Shown here piece after piece: positions 8,219-15,322 of a DNA stretch of 64,000 nt; within the stretch, counting starts at the first letter, position 1; each line of letters opens with the position of its first letter. Origin of the DNA: Phycicoccus sp. Soil748 (lineage in GTDB: Bacteria; Actinomycetota; Actinomycetes; Actinomycetales; Dermatophilaceae); NCBI RefSeq assembly GCF_001428025.1, contig NZ_LMSC01000005.1:249313-313312 (forward strand), given 5' to 3'. The position numbers and the translations under genes are program-made. The notes under the pieces are model-generated. The model was not told the DNA's origin. It did not search any database and saw only the letters and a list, made by a program, of their open reading frames with translations.

Positions 8219-9115
8219 GTGTCGAAGTCGCCCTCTCCCATCCCGGAGGGTCTCGTCCGCGGACCCTTCACCCATGCCGCCGGACGCGAAGCCGGCCTCA
8301 GCCGCGCGCGGATGCGGGCGCGCGACCTGCGGGCTCCGACGTACGGCGTGCGAGATCGGGCAGTGGGAGCCGTCTGCTTCGAGGGTCGCGTGCGAGCCTT
8401 CGCCCTCGCCCTGCCCGGTGACGTCGCGTTCTCCCACGTCACCGCCGCGCGAGTCCTGGGCCTTCCGATGCCGAGTACCTGGCTGCCCACCGAGCCGCTC
8501 GACGTCATGCGGGACTCGACGCGGCCGAGGATCGAGCGACACGGTGTACGCAGCCACCGGGGACTGGAGCATCGGTGCACCTGCCCTGTCGACTCGGCCC
8601 GGGTCACGGATGCCCTCGACACGTGGGCGGACCTGTCCACCCTGTTCGGACTGGGTGACCTTGTCGCAGCCGGCGACGTCCTGGTGGGTGCCAGGCACGA
8701 GCTCCGGCCGAAGGACCTGCTCCGCGCAGCCCAGGACCGGACCGGTCGTGGCGCCGTGCGGCTGCGTGAGGCGGCCGCGCTGGTACGGGTGGGTGCAGCC
8801 TCGCCGTGGGAGAGCAAAGCCCGGGTTGCCTTCGCGCGATGGCGGCTGCCGGAGCCGCAGCTCAACCTCGATCTGTACGACGCGTGGGGTCGCTGGCTCG
8901 CGCGACCTGACTTCGTCTGGAAGGAACAGCGGGTCGTCGGCGAGTACGACGGCGACCAGCACCGCACCGATCGCCGGGCCTGGCAGTACGAACGCGAGCG
9001 GAGGGCTGGCCTCGAGGACGAAGGTTGGACCTACGTGGAGATGACGTCGCTGAGCCTCACCGGCCCACGCGAGAGTGCCGCCCTGCGCGGCCGCCTCACC
9101 CGGTTGCTGCTCTAG
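8219..9115 (+). CDS. AbiEi-like N-terminus + DUF559 (Vsr-like PD-(D/E)XK) protein
   Basis: The 298-residue protein has an N-terminal winged-helix-like stretch typical of actinobacterial proteins annotated as type IV TA AbiEi-like (GPFTHAAGREAGLSRARMRA). The C-terminus is DUF559, a small very-short-patch-repair-like nuclease fold: PWESKARVAFAR, then RPDFVW and VGEYDGDQH, giving the spaced Asp and Glu-x-Asp expected of a PD-(D/E)XK site, and a final WTYVEMT strand. The GTG at 8219 has only a weak distant GGAG. No partner toxin is adjacent. Hairpins A and B, which share arm sequence, bracket the gene. Function is unknown; nuclease activity is inferred from fold motifs only. Confidence 0.75.
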   Translation: MSKSPSPIPEGLVRGPFTHAAGREAGLSRARMRARDLRAPTYGVRDRAVGAVCFEGRVRAFALALPGDVAFSHVTAARVLGLPMPSTWLPTEPLDVMRDSTRPRIERHGVRSHRGLEHRCTCPVDSARVTDALDTWADLSTLFGLGDLVAAGDVLVGARHELRPKDLLRAAQDRTGRGAVRLREAAALVRVGAASPWESKARVAFARWRLPEPQLNLDLYDAWGRWLARPDFVWKEQRVVGEYDGDQHRTDRRAWQYERERRAGLEDEGWTYVEMTSLSLTGPRESAALRGRLTRLLL

Positions 9116-9130
9116 CTCGCGCCGACAGTC

Positions 9131-9191
9131 GCGAGAGGTGGGAACCGGCTGGTTCCCCCGGGTGCGCAGCAGCCGTTTGCCACCCCTCGCG
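9131..9191. repeat. inverted repeat (hairpin B) downstream of DUF559-type gene
   Basis: The left arm GCGAGAGGTGGGAACCGGCT (9131-9150) pairs with the right arm CAGCCGTTTGCCACCCCTCGC (9170-9190) with a few mismatches. The arm consensus GCGARGGGTGGGAAACGGCT is shared with hairpin A, so four related arms flank one gene. It may also act as terminator between the convergent genes. Confidence 0.8.
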
Positions 9192-9221
9192 CCCGGCCGA
9201 TCGGTCTGGTGGCAGGCGGGG

Positions 9222-9644
9222 TCAGGTGAGGCGGGCGAGGTCGGCGCGGCAGCGGCGCTCGAACTCGCCGAGCTCGGCCAGGGCGTCCTCGAGGTCGCGC
9301 CGCCGCTGCTCGAGGTCGGTCCGGCGCTCGTCGATCTGGTCCAGGACGTACTCGAGCTGGCTGGCCTTGCCGCGGGGCCGGTCGTAGAGGTCGATGATCG
9401 TGCGGATCTCCTCGAGCGGGAACCCGAGGCGCTTGCCGCGCAGGATCAGGGCCAGTCGCGTGCGGTCACGGCGGTGGTAGACCCGCGTGGTGCCGCGCCG
9501 CTCGGGGGAGATGAGGCCCAGGTCCTCGTAGTGGCGCACGGTGCGGTGGGTGACGCCGAACTCGTCCGCGACCTCCCGGATCGTCCAGCTGGGCGGCGAC
9601 GCCGACGACGTCCGGTCGGACTGGTCGAGGTCGGGGGCTGGCAT
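9222..9644 (-). CDS. MerR-family transcriptional regulator (LiuR-like)
   Basis: This 140-residue protein has a MerR winged HTH (WTIREVADEFGVTHRTVRHY, about residues 20-39), the RRGTTRVYHRRDRTRL wing and a C-terminal dimerisation coiled coil (LEYVLDQIDERRTDLEQRR). There are no metal-binding cysteines, so it senses a metabolite rather than a metal. It is divergent from an acyl-CoA dehydrogenase/carboxylase operon, and a perfect palindrome of the LiuR type lies in the 117-bp gap. Similar regulators control branched-chain amino acid and fatty acid catabolism. It probably represses itself and the operon. Confidence 0.85.
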   Translation of the reverse strand: MPAPDLDQSDRTSSASPPSWTIREVADEFGVTHRTVRHYEDLGLISPERRGTTRVYHRRDRTRLALILRGKRLGFPLEEIRTIIDLYDRPRGKASQLEYVLDQIDERRTDLEQRRRDLEDALAELGEFERRCRADLARLT

Positions 9645-9659
9645 ACCGGTGAGTATTGC

Positions 9660-9682
9660 TTTACGTTGACGTCAACGTCAAG
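9660..9682. promoter_or_regulatory. MerR/LiuR-type operator palindrome
   Basis: ACGTTGACGTCAACGT (9663-9678) is a perfect 16-bp palindrome inside TTTACGTTGACGTCAACGTC. It resembles the TTTACGTWWACGTAAA sites known for LiuR regulators. It lies 16 bp before the MerR start and about 80 bp before the acyl-CoA dehydrogenase start, suited to control both directions. Confidence 0.75.
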
Positions 9683-9761
9683 AACCGGCGACGCGCCGCA
9701 CACCCCACGGCACGCGCGCAACACCCCCACGGCACCACCCCTGATCCCACGAGGAGCACGC

Positions 9762-10943
9762 ATGTTCGAGCTGTCCAAGGAGCACGAGGACTTCCGCAAG
9801 GTCGTCCGGGAGTTCGCCGAGGCCGAGGTCGAGCCGCACATCGCGCAGTGGGACAAGGACCACCACTTCCCGTCCGACCTCGTGCCCAAGATGGGCGAGC
9901 TGGGGCTGTTCGGGCTCGTCGTGCCCGAGGAGTTCGGTGGCATGGGCGACGACGGCGACTTCACGTCGCTGTGTGTGGCCATCGAGGAGCTGGGGCGGGT
10001 CGACCAGTCCATCGGCATCACCCTGTCGGCCGGCGTGGGCCTGGGCATCAACCCGATCCTGACGTACGGCTCGCAGGAGCAGAAGGAGCGCTTCCTGCCT
10101 GACCTCGTCGCCGGTCGCGCCCTCGCCGGCTTCGGCTTGACCGAGCCCGATGCCGGCTCCGACGCCGGTGCCACCCGCACCAAGGCCGTCCGCGACGGTG
10201 ACGAGTGGGTCGTCAACGGCTCCAAGGCGTTCATCACCAACTCCGGCACCGACATCACCTCCGTCGTGACCGTCACCGCGCGCACGGGCACCAACGAGGA
10301 CGGCTCGGCCATCCTCAGCGCGATCATGATCCCTTCCGGCACACCGGGTTTCACCGTCGAGCCGGCCTACGACAAGCTCGGCTGGCACGCCTCCGACACG
10401 CACGGCCTGACCTTCGAGGACTGCCGCGTCCCGGTCGGCAACCTGCTCGGCAACGAGGGGGAGGGCTTCAAGCAGTTCCTCAAGACCCTCGACGACGGCC
10501 GCATCGCCATCTCGGCGCTCGCCATCGGCATGAGCCAGCGGATGCTCGAGGAGACGACCGAGTACGCCAAGACGCGCAAGGCGTTCGGCAAGCCGATCGG
10601 CGTCAACCAGGGCATCTCGTTCCAGATCGCCGACCTCGCCGTCATGGTCGAGGCCTCCCGCCAGCTCACCTACAAGGCCGCGTGGCTCAAGGACGAGCTC
10701 GAGCGCGGGCGCCGTTCGGTCAAGGAGGTCAAGCAGGCCGCCGCGATCTGCAAGCTCTACTCGACCGAGGCCGCCGTCACCGCGACCCGCATCGCCACGC
10801 AGGTCTTCGGTGGCAACGGCTTCATGGAGGAGTACCCCGTGGCCCGCTTCTACCGGGACGCCAAGATCCTCGAGATCGGCGAGGGCACCTCCGAGGTCCA
10901 GCGCATGGTCATCGCCCGCCACCTCGGCCTGCCGACCGCGTGA
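9762..10943 (+). CDS. acyl-CoA dehydrogenase
   Basis: The 393-residue FAD enzyme introduces an alpha-beta double bond into an acyl-CoA. Motifs include FGLTEPDAGSDAGATRT and VNGSKAFITNSGT for FAD/substrate binding, and EIGEGTSEVQRMVIARHLG at the C-terminus, which carries the catalytic Glu typical of short/branched-chain family members. GAGGAG at 9751-9756 is a good ribosome site for the ATG at 9762. The stop overlaps the possible GTG start (10940) of the carboxylase beta gene. With the LiuR-like regulator and carboxylase this suggests branched-chain or related acyl-CoA degradation, but the substrate is not proven. Confidence 0.93.
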   Translation: MFELSKEHEDFRKVVREFAEAEVEPHIAQWDKDHHFPSDLVPKMGELGLFGLVVPEEFGGMGDDGDFTSLCVAIEELGRVDQSIGITLSAGVGLGINPILTYGSQEQKERFLPDLVAGRALAGFGLTEPDAGSDAGATRTKAVRDGDEWVVNGSKAFITNSGTDITSVVTVTARTGTNEDGSAILSAIMIPSGTPGFTVEPAYDKLGWHASDTHGLTFEDCRVPVGNLLGNEGEGFKQFLKTLDDGRIAISALAIGMSQRMLEETTEYAKTRKAFGKPIGVNQGISFQIADLAVMVEASRQLTYKAAWLKDELERGRRSVKEVKQAAAICKLYSTEAAVTATRIATQVFGGNGFMEEYPVARFYRDAKILEIGEGTSEVQRMVIARHLGLPTA

Positions 10944-11005
10944 GCGCCACCACCAGCGAACGTCCGGGTGCGGACGGTCCGGAGACAGTGCGAGAGGGTA
11001 TGCCG

Positions 11006-12598
11006 GTGAGCCGAGCCGACGACGCCAGTCCAGCCTTCGCCGTGGCCGGGGACGCCGGCGCCGACCCCAAGGTGGGGGACGTGCGCAGGCGGCTCGCGGC
11101 GGCGTACGAGGCCTCGGCCTCCGCGCCCGAGAAGGCGCAGGCCAAGCTCGACGCACAGGGCAAGCTCTACGTCCGCGACCGCATCGCGCTGCTGTTCGAC
11201 GAGGGGAGCTTCGTCGAGGACGGCCGGTTCGCGAACGCCACGGCCACCGGGCTGCCGGCCGACGGTGTCGTCACCGGTCGAGGCACGGTCGACGGGCGCC
11301 CGGCGGTCGTCATCGCGAACGACCCGACGGTCAAGGCGGGTTCGTGGGGATCGCGCACCGTCGAGAAGATCGTGCGCGCCACGGAGATGGCGCTGCGCGA
11401 GGAGCTGCCGGTCTTCTGGTTCGTCGACTCCGCGGGCGCCCGCATCACCGACCAGGTCGAGATGTTCCCGGGCCGACGCGGCGCGGGGAAGATCTTCCAC
11501 AACCAGGTCGCGCTCTCCGGCAAGGTCCCGCAGATCTGCTGCCTGTTCGGCCCGAGCGCCGCCGGTGGCGCCTACATCCCGTCGTTCACCGACCTCATCA
11601 TCATGGTCGAGGGCAACGCGTCGATGTACCTCGGCAGCCCGCGCATGGCCGAGATGGTCGTGGGGGAGAAGGTGTCGCTCGAGGACATGGGCGGCGCGCG
11701 CATGCACTGCACCGTCTCGGGCGTCGGCGACCTGCTGGTCTCCGACGACACCGAGGCGATCGAGCTCGCGAAGCTCTACTTCTCCTACATGCCGACGAGC
11801 TGGCGGGCCGACCTGCCGACGTATGCGCCGGAGGAGCCCTCGAAGCCGCTGACCCGCCACACCGTCCCCGAGCGCGAGAGCCAGCCGTTCGACATCCACG
11901 AGGTGATCGACGGGCTCGTCGACGACGAGTCGTTCTTCGAGGTCAAGCCGCTGTTCGCCCCCGAGCTCGTCATCGGCTTCGGCCGCATGGCCGGCGAGAC
12001 GGTAGGCATCGTGGCCAACAACTCGATGGTCAAGGGCGGCGTGCTGTTCACCGACAGCGCCGACAAGGCCGCGCGGTTCATCTGGCTGTGCGACGCGTTC
12101 TCGATCCCGCTGCTCTACCTCGCCGATGTCCCGGGCTTCATGATCGGCTCCGAGGTCGAGCGCGGCGGCATCATCCGCCACGGGGCGAAGATGGTGCACG
12201 CCGTCTCCTCGGCGACCGTGCCGCAGTTCTGCGTGGTCGTCCGCAAGGCCTACGGCGCCGGGCTCTACGCCATGGGCGGCCCCGGCTTCGCGCCCGACGC
12301 GACGATCGCCCTGCCGACCGCACGCATCGCCGTGATGGGCCCCGAGGCAGCGGTCAACGCGGTGTACGCGAACAAGATCGCGGCCATCGAGGACGAGGCC
12401 GAGCGTGAGGCGTTCGTGCAGGAGAAGCGGCGCGAGTACGAGGAGGACGTCGACCTCGAACGGCTCGCCGCCGACCTCGTCCTCGACCAGGTCATCGAGG
12501 CCGACGCGCTGCGGGCCGAGCTGCTGCTGCGGCTGCGCTACTCGTCGAACCGCGAGCGCCACTTCGCGACCAAGCGCCGCGACGTCCCCCCGGTCTGA
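11006..12598 (+). CDS. acyl-CoA carboxylase beta (carboxyltransferase) subunit
   Basis: The protein of about 530 residues holds both carboxyltransferase halves: GKLYVRDRIALLFDEGSF at the N-terminus, the oxyanion segments FGPSAAGGAYIP and KAYGAGLYAMGG, and the C-terminal AVNAVYANKI region. It transfers CO2 from biotin to an acyl-CoA. It differs clearly from the accD5-type paralogue at 18.0 kb and may serve a catabolic substrate such as a methylcrotonyl-like CoA (inference from the neighbouring dehydrogenase). Three starts are possible. GTG 10940 overlaps the upstream stop but has no ribosome site. ATG 11000 is too close to GAGAGGG (10992-10998). GTG 11006 has 7-bp spacing and is preferred. There is no alpha subunit in this operon. 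Confidence 0.9.
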   Translation: MSRADDASPAFAVAGDAGADPKVGDVRRRLAAAYEASASAPEKAQAKLDAQGKLYVRDRIALLFDEGSFVEDGRFANATATGLPADGVVTGRGTVDGRPAVVIANDPTVKAGSWGSRTVEKIVRATEMALREELPVFWFVDSAGARITDQVEMFPGRRGAGKIFHNQVALSGKVPQICCLFGPSAAGGAYIPSFTDLIIMVEGNASMYLGSPRMAEMVVGEKVSLEDMGGARMHCTVSGVGDLLVSDDTEAIELAKLYFSYMPTSWRADLPTYAPEEPSKPLTRHTVPERESQPFDIHEVIDGLVDDESFFEVKPLFAPELVIGFGRMAGETVGIVANNSMVKGGVLFTDSADKAARFIWLCDAFSIPLLYLADVPGFMIGSEVERGGIIRHGAKMVHAVSSATVPQFCVVVRKAYGAGLYAMGGPGFAPDATIALPTARIAVMGPEAAVNAVYANKIAAIEDEAEREAFVQEKRREYEEDVDLERLAADLVLDQVIEADALRAELLLRLRYSSNRERHFATKRRDVPPV

Positions 12599-12618
12599 CG
12601 CGGGCAGGCGGCCGCGGT

Positions 12619-13281
12619 TCAGTTGCCGCGGGCGGAGCTGGCGCTGCGCAGCGAGCGCCAGCTGATCCCGATCTCCTCGAGCAGCTCACGCAGCAGCGGC
12701 AGGCTGAGGCCGACGACGTTGCTCGGGTCGCCCTCGATGCCGGCCACGTAGGGCGACCCGAGGCCGTCCAGGGTGAAGGCGCCGGCGACGCGCAGCGGCT
12801 CACCGGTCGCCACGTAGGCCTCGACCTCCGCGGTGTCCAGGCGAGCGAAGTGCACGGTGGTGGAGGCGGTGGCCCCGAGCGTCGCCCCGGTGCCACCGGC
12901 TCCCGACTCGCGGGTGTCGACGACCCAGTGCCCGGTGTGCAGGACCCCGGAACGACCGCTCATGCGGGTCCACCGCTCGACCGCCTCAGCCGCGTCGGCC
13001 GGCTTGCCGTGGACCTCCCCGTCGAGCTCGAGCACGGAGTCGCAGCCGACGACGAGCACGTGCTCGATCTGGCCGGCGACGTCCTCGGCCTTGGCGCGGG
13101 CCAGCACGAGGGCGACGTCCTCCGGGGCCAGCTCGCCGTAGGTCTCCCGGGCTGCCGCCGTGACCGCGTCCTCGTCGACCCCGCTCACGACGATGCTGGG
13201 CTCGATGCCGGCCGCCAGCAGCAGCTTCTTGCGGGCCGGGGAGGCGGAGGCCAGGACGATGGTGGCGGTCGGGTTGGTCAT
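12619..13281 (-). CDS. maf: Maf-family nucleotide pyrophosphatase
   Basis: The 220-residue protein starts with LASASPARKKLLLAAGI, the Maf nucleotide-binding loop, and has VVGCDSVLELDGEVHGKP, with the catalytic Asp, and FTLDGLGSPYVAGIEGDPSNVVGL. Maf proteins hydrolyse non-canonical or modified nucleoside triphosphates and have been linked to septum arrest. In actinobacteria maf usually sits near accD/accE/accA genes, and here it lies between the two carboxylase beta genes. The ATG at 13281 is 7 bp after TACAGT. It converges on the carboxylase beta gene, with 20 bp between stops. Confidence 0.93.
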   Translation of the reverse strand: MTNPTATIVLASASPARKKLLLAAGIEPSIVVSGVDEDAVTAAARETYGELAPEDVALVLARAKAEDVAGQIEHVLVVGCDSVLELDGEVHGKPADAAEAVERWTRMSGRSGVLHTGHWVVDTRESGAGGTGATLGATASTTVHFARLDTAEVEAYVATGEPLRVAGAFTLDGLGSPYVAGIEGDPSNVVGLSLPLLRELLEEIGISWRSLRSASSARGN

Positions 13282-13288
13282 GACCGGG

Positions 13289-13294
13289 ACTGTA
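13289..13294 (-). promoter_or_regulatory. -10 element, leaderless promoter of maf
   Basis: TACAGT on the minus strand, 7 bp before the ATG at 13281. Confidence 0.55.
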
Positions 13295-13312
13295 GCCCGA
13301 CCCGGACCGGCC

Positions 13313-15196
13313 TCAGCCGAGCTGGTTGTCGACGAAGCACCAGCGCCACGACTCGCCGGGCTCGAAGCTGCGCATGACCGGGTGGCGGGTCTCGTGGAAG
13401 TGGGCGTCGGCGTGCTTCTGCGGTGAGGAGTCGCAGCAGCCCACGTGGCCGCACTGCAGGCACAGCCGCAGGTGCACCCAGGTCGTGCCGTCGCGCAGGC
13501 ACTCCTCGCACCCGTGCGGGCTGGAGGGGGCCACGAACCGGTCGTGCGCGGCGGCGAGGTGCTGGCACTCGTCCTCGGCGCGCTCCACCGGGAGCATGGG
13601 CTCGTCCCGCAGGTCGGACGTGCGGCTCTCGATGCGGTCGAGCATCGACTCCTCGATGTCGAGCTGGTCCATGACATGGGCGAGCACCTCCTGGTCGGCC
13701 AGCCCCTCGTCACGGATCCGCAGGAGCTCCCTGCGCTCGGCGACGAGCATGACCATGCGCATGCGTCGGTAGGTCTCGCTGGGGGTCTCGGCGCCCTCGC
13801 GGCCCTGGCCGAGGCGTTCCCAGACGATGTTGGTGCGGTTCTCCGCGCGGGTGCGCAGCGTCTCGATGACCTCGGGGTCGGACTCGTCGCAGTCCTCCAG
13901 CGCCTTCAGGCCGGCGGCCACGGAGGCCTGAAGGATGGTGGCCTCCTGGAGGGCGTCCTCGCGCGGGTCCGGCCCGCGCACCCGCAGGGCGCGGGCGAGC
14001 AGCGGCAGCGTGGTGCCCTGCAGGAGCAGGGTCCCCACGGTCACGACCATGGCGATCCAGACGAAGACGCCGCGGTAGTGGGTGTCCGGCGGCAGCGTGA
14101 ACGCGGCGGCGAGCGTGACCACCCCTCGCATCCCGGCCCACGAGATGATCGCGCTCTGGGCGTAGGGCCGCGCGGTCGGGCTGACGCCCTTGTCGAACCG
14201 GCCGAAGAACCAACGCGTCGGGAAGACGTAGAGCGGCCGCAGCACCACCACGGCGAGCAGGACCACCACCGACAGCACGACCACGCGCCCCCACCCGAGC
14301 CCTGAGCCCGACACGTCGGTGACGATGCGGCGCATCTGCAGGCCGATCATGAGGAAGACGGCGTTCTCCAGCAGGAACTGCACCGACGCCCAGTTGATCC
14401 GCTCGCTCAGGCGGGAGGCGGCGTTCTGGACCACCGGCGACTTGTGGCCCAGCAGCAGCCCCGCGACCACGACGCTGAGCACGCCGGAGGAGTGGTAGTG
14501 CTCGGCGGGGAGGAAGGCGAGGAACGGCACGATGAACGACAGCGAGGTGTCGATCGCGGGGTCGGTGAACGACCTGCGGACCAACCCCACCACGAGGGCC
14601 ACGACGACCCCGAACCCGACACCGCCGACGACGGCCCAGGCGAAGTCGCCCGCCACCGAGCCCAACGTCACGGCTTCGGCGGTCCCGGCCGTGGTGAACG
14701 CCGCGATCGCAGTGCGCAGGGAGACCAGCGCGGTGGCGTCGTTGACCAGGGACTCGCCCTCGAGGATGGTCACCACCCGCCGGGGGAGCCCTATGCGCCG
14801 GGCCACCGCCGAGGCGGCCACGGCGTCGGGCGGCGCGACGACGGCGCCGAGGGCGAAGGCTACGGCGAACGGCACGGGCAGCAGCCACCAGGTCACGAGG
14901 CCCACGCCCGCGGCGGTGAACAGCACGAGGCCGACCGAGAGCGCGATGATCGAGGACGTGTTGGCGCGGAAGTCGACCAGCGAGGTCCGGACTGCCGCGG
15001 CGTACAGCAGCGGGGGCAGCAAGCCGTAGAGGACGACCTGCGGCGTGAGCACCGGTTCGGTGATGAACGGCACGAAGGACGCGGCGATGCCCGAGACGAT
15101 GAGGGCCAGCGGCGGGGGGACAGCCAGCTTGCTCGCGAGCCCGGCGATGGCGATGACCGCGGCGACGAGGACCACCAGGGTCAGGGCGAGTTCCAC
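13313..15196 (-). CDS. CPA1 Na+/H+ antiporter with C-terminal UBP-type zinc finger
   Basis: The 627-residue protein starts with a polytopic CPA1 exchanger domain of about 12 helices. It contains APPDAVAASAVARRIG and EGESLVNDATALV, the ion-binding core, and WAGMRGVVTLAAAF. After about residue 415 comes a cytosolic, helical region, then a zf-UBP domain (CEECLRDG, CLQCGHVGCCD, HADAHFHETRHPV) with all Cys/His ligands visible. UBP fingers bind free C-terminal Gly-Gly tails in eukaryotes; the bacterial role is unknown. It may sense pH, zinc or a protein tail to gate exchange (inference). The start is a GTG. Similar fusions occur in actinobacteria, so this is not a chimera of assembly. Confidence 0.9.
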   Translation of the reverse strand: MELALTLVVLVAAVIAIAGLASKLAVPPPLALIVSGIAASFVPFITEPVLTPQVVLYGLLPPLLYAAAVRTSLVDFRANTSSIIALSVGLVLFTAAGVGLVTWWLLPVPFAVAFALGAVVAPPDAVAASAVARRIGLPRRVVTILEGESLVNDATALVSLRTAIAAFTTAGTAEAVTLGSVAGDFAWAVVGGVGFGVVVALVVGLVRRSFTDPAIDTSLSFIVPFLAFLPAEHYHSSGVLSVVVAGLLLGHKSPVVQNAASRLSERINWASVQFLLENAVFLMIGLQMRRIVTDVSGSGLGWGRVVVLSVVVLLAVVVLRPLYVFPTRWFFGRFDKGVSPTARPYAQSAIISWAGMRGVVTLAAAFTLPPDTHYRGVFVWIAMVVTVGTLLLQGTTLPLLARALRVRGPDPREDALQEATILQASVAAGLKALEDCDESDPEVIETLRTRAENRTNIVWERLGQGREGAETPSETYRRMRMVMLVAERRELLRIRDEGLADQEVLAHVMDQLDIEESMLDRIESRTSDLRDEPMLPVERAEDECQHLAAAHDRFVAPSSPHGCEECLRDGTTWVHLRLCLQCGHVGCCDSSPQKHADAHFHETRHPVMRSFEPGESWRWCFVDNQLG

Positions 15197-15322
15197 GTCG
15201 GCATCCTCGCACCCCGGCGCCCACCCCGCCGATGGCGCATCAGGGGGCGGACGACCGGGGTGGACGACCGGCTGGGACGAGCTGGTGGGACGAGCTGGTG
15301 GACGACCTGGGTGGTCGCGGGA

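Noticed and set aside
9678..11156. 492-residue minus-strand frame over the acyl-CoA dehydrogenase
   Set aside because: It is a shadow of the plus-strand dehydrogenase/carboxylase genes with no recognisable domain.
15255..15312. Direct repeats GGACGAGCTGGTG between the antiporter and DUF885 genes
   Set aside because: Two imperfect short copies in GC-rich sequence are compatible with chance or slippage, and no function is suggested.
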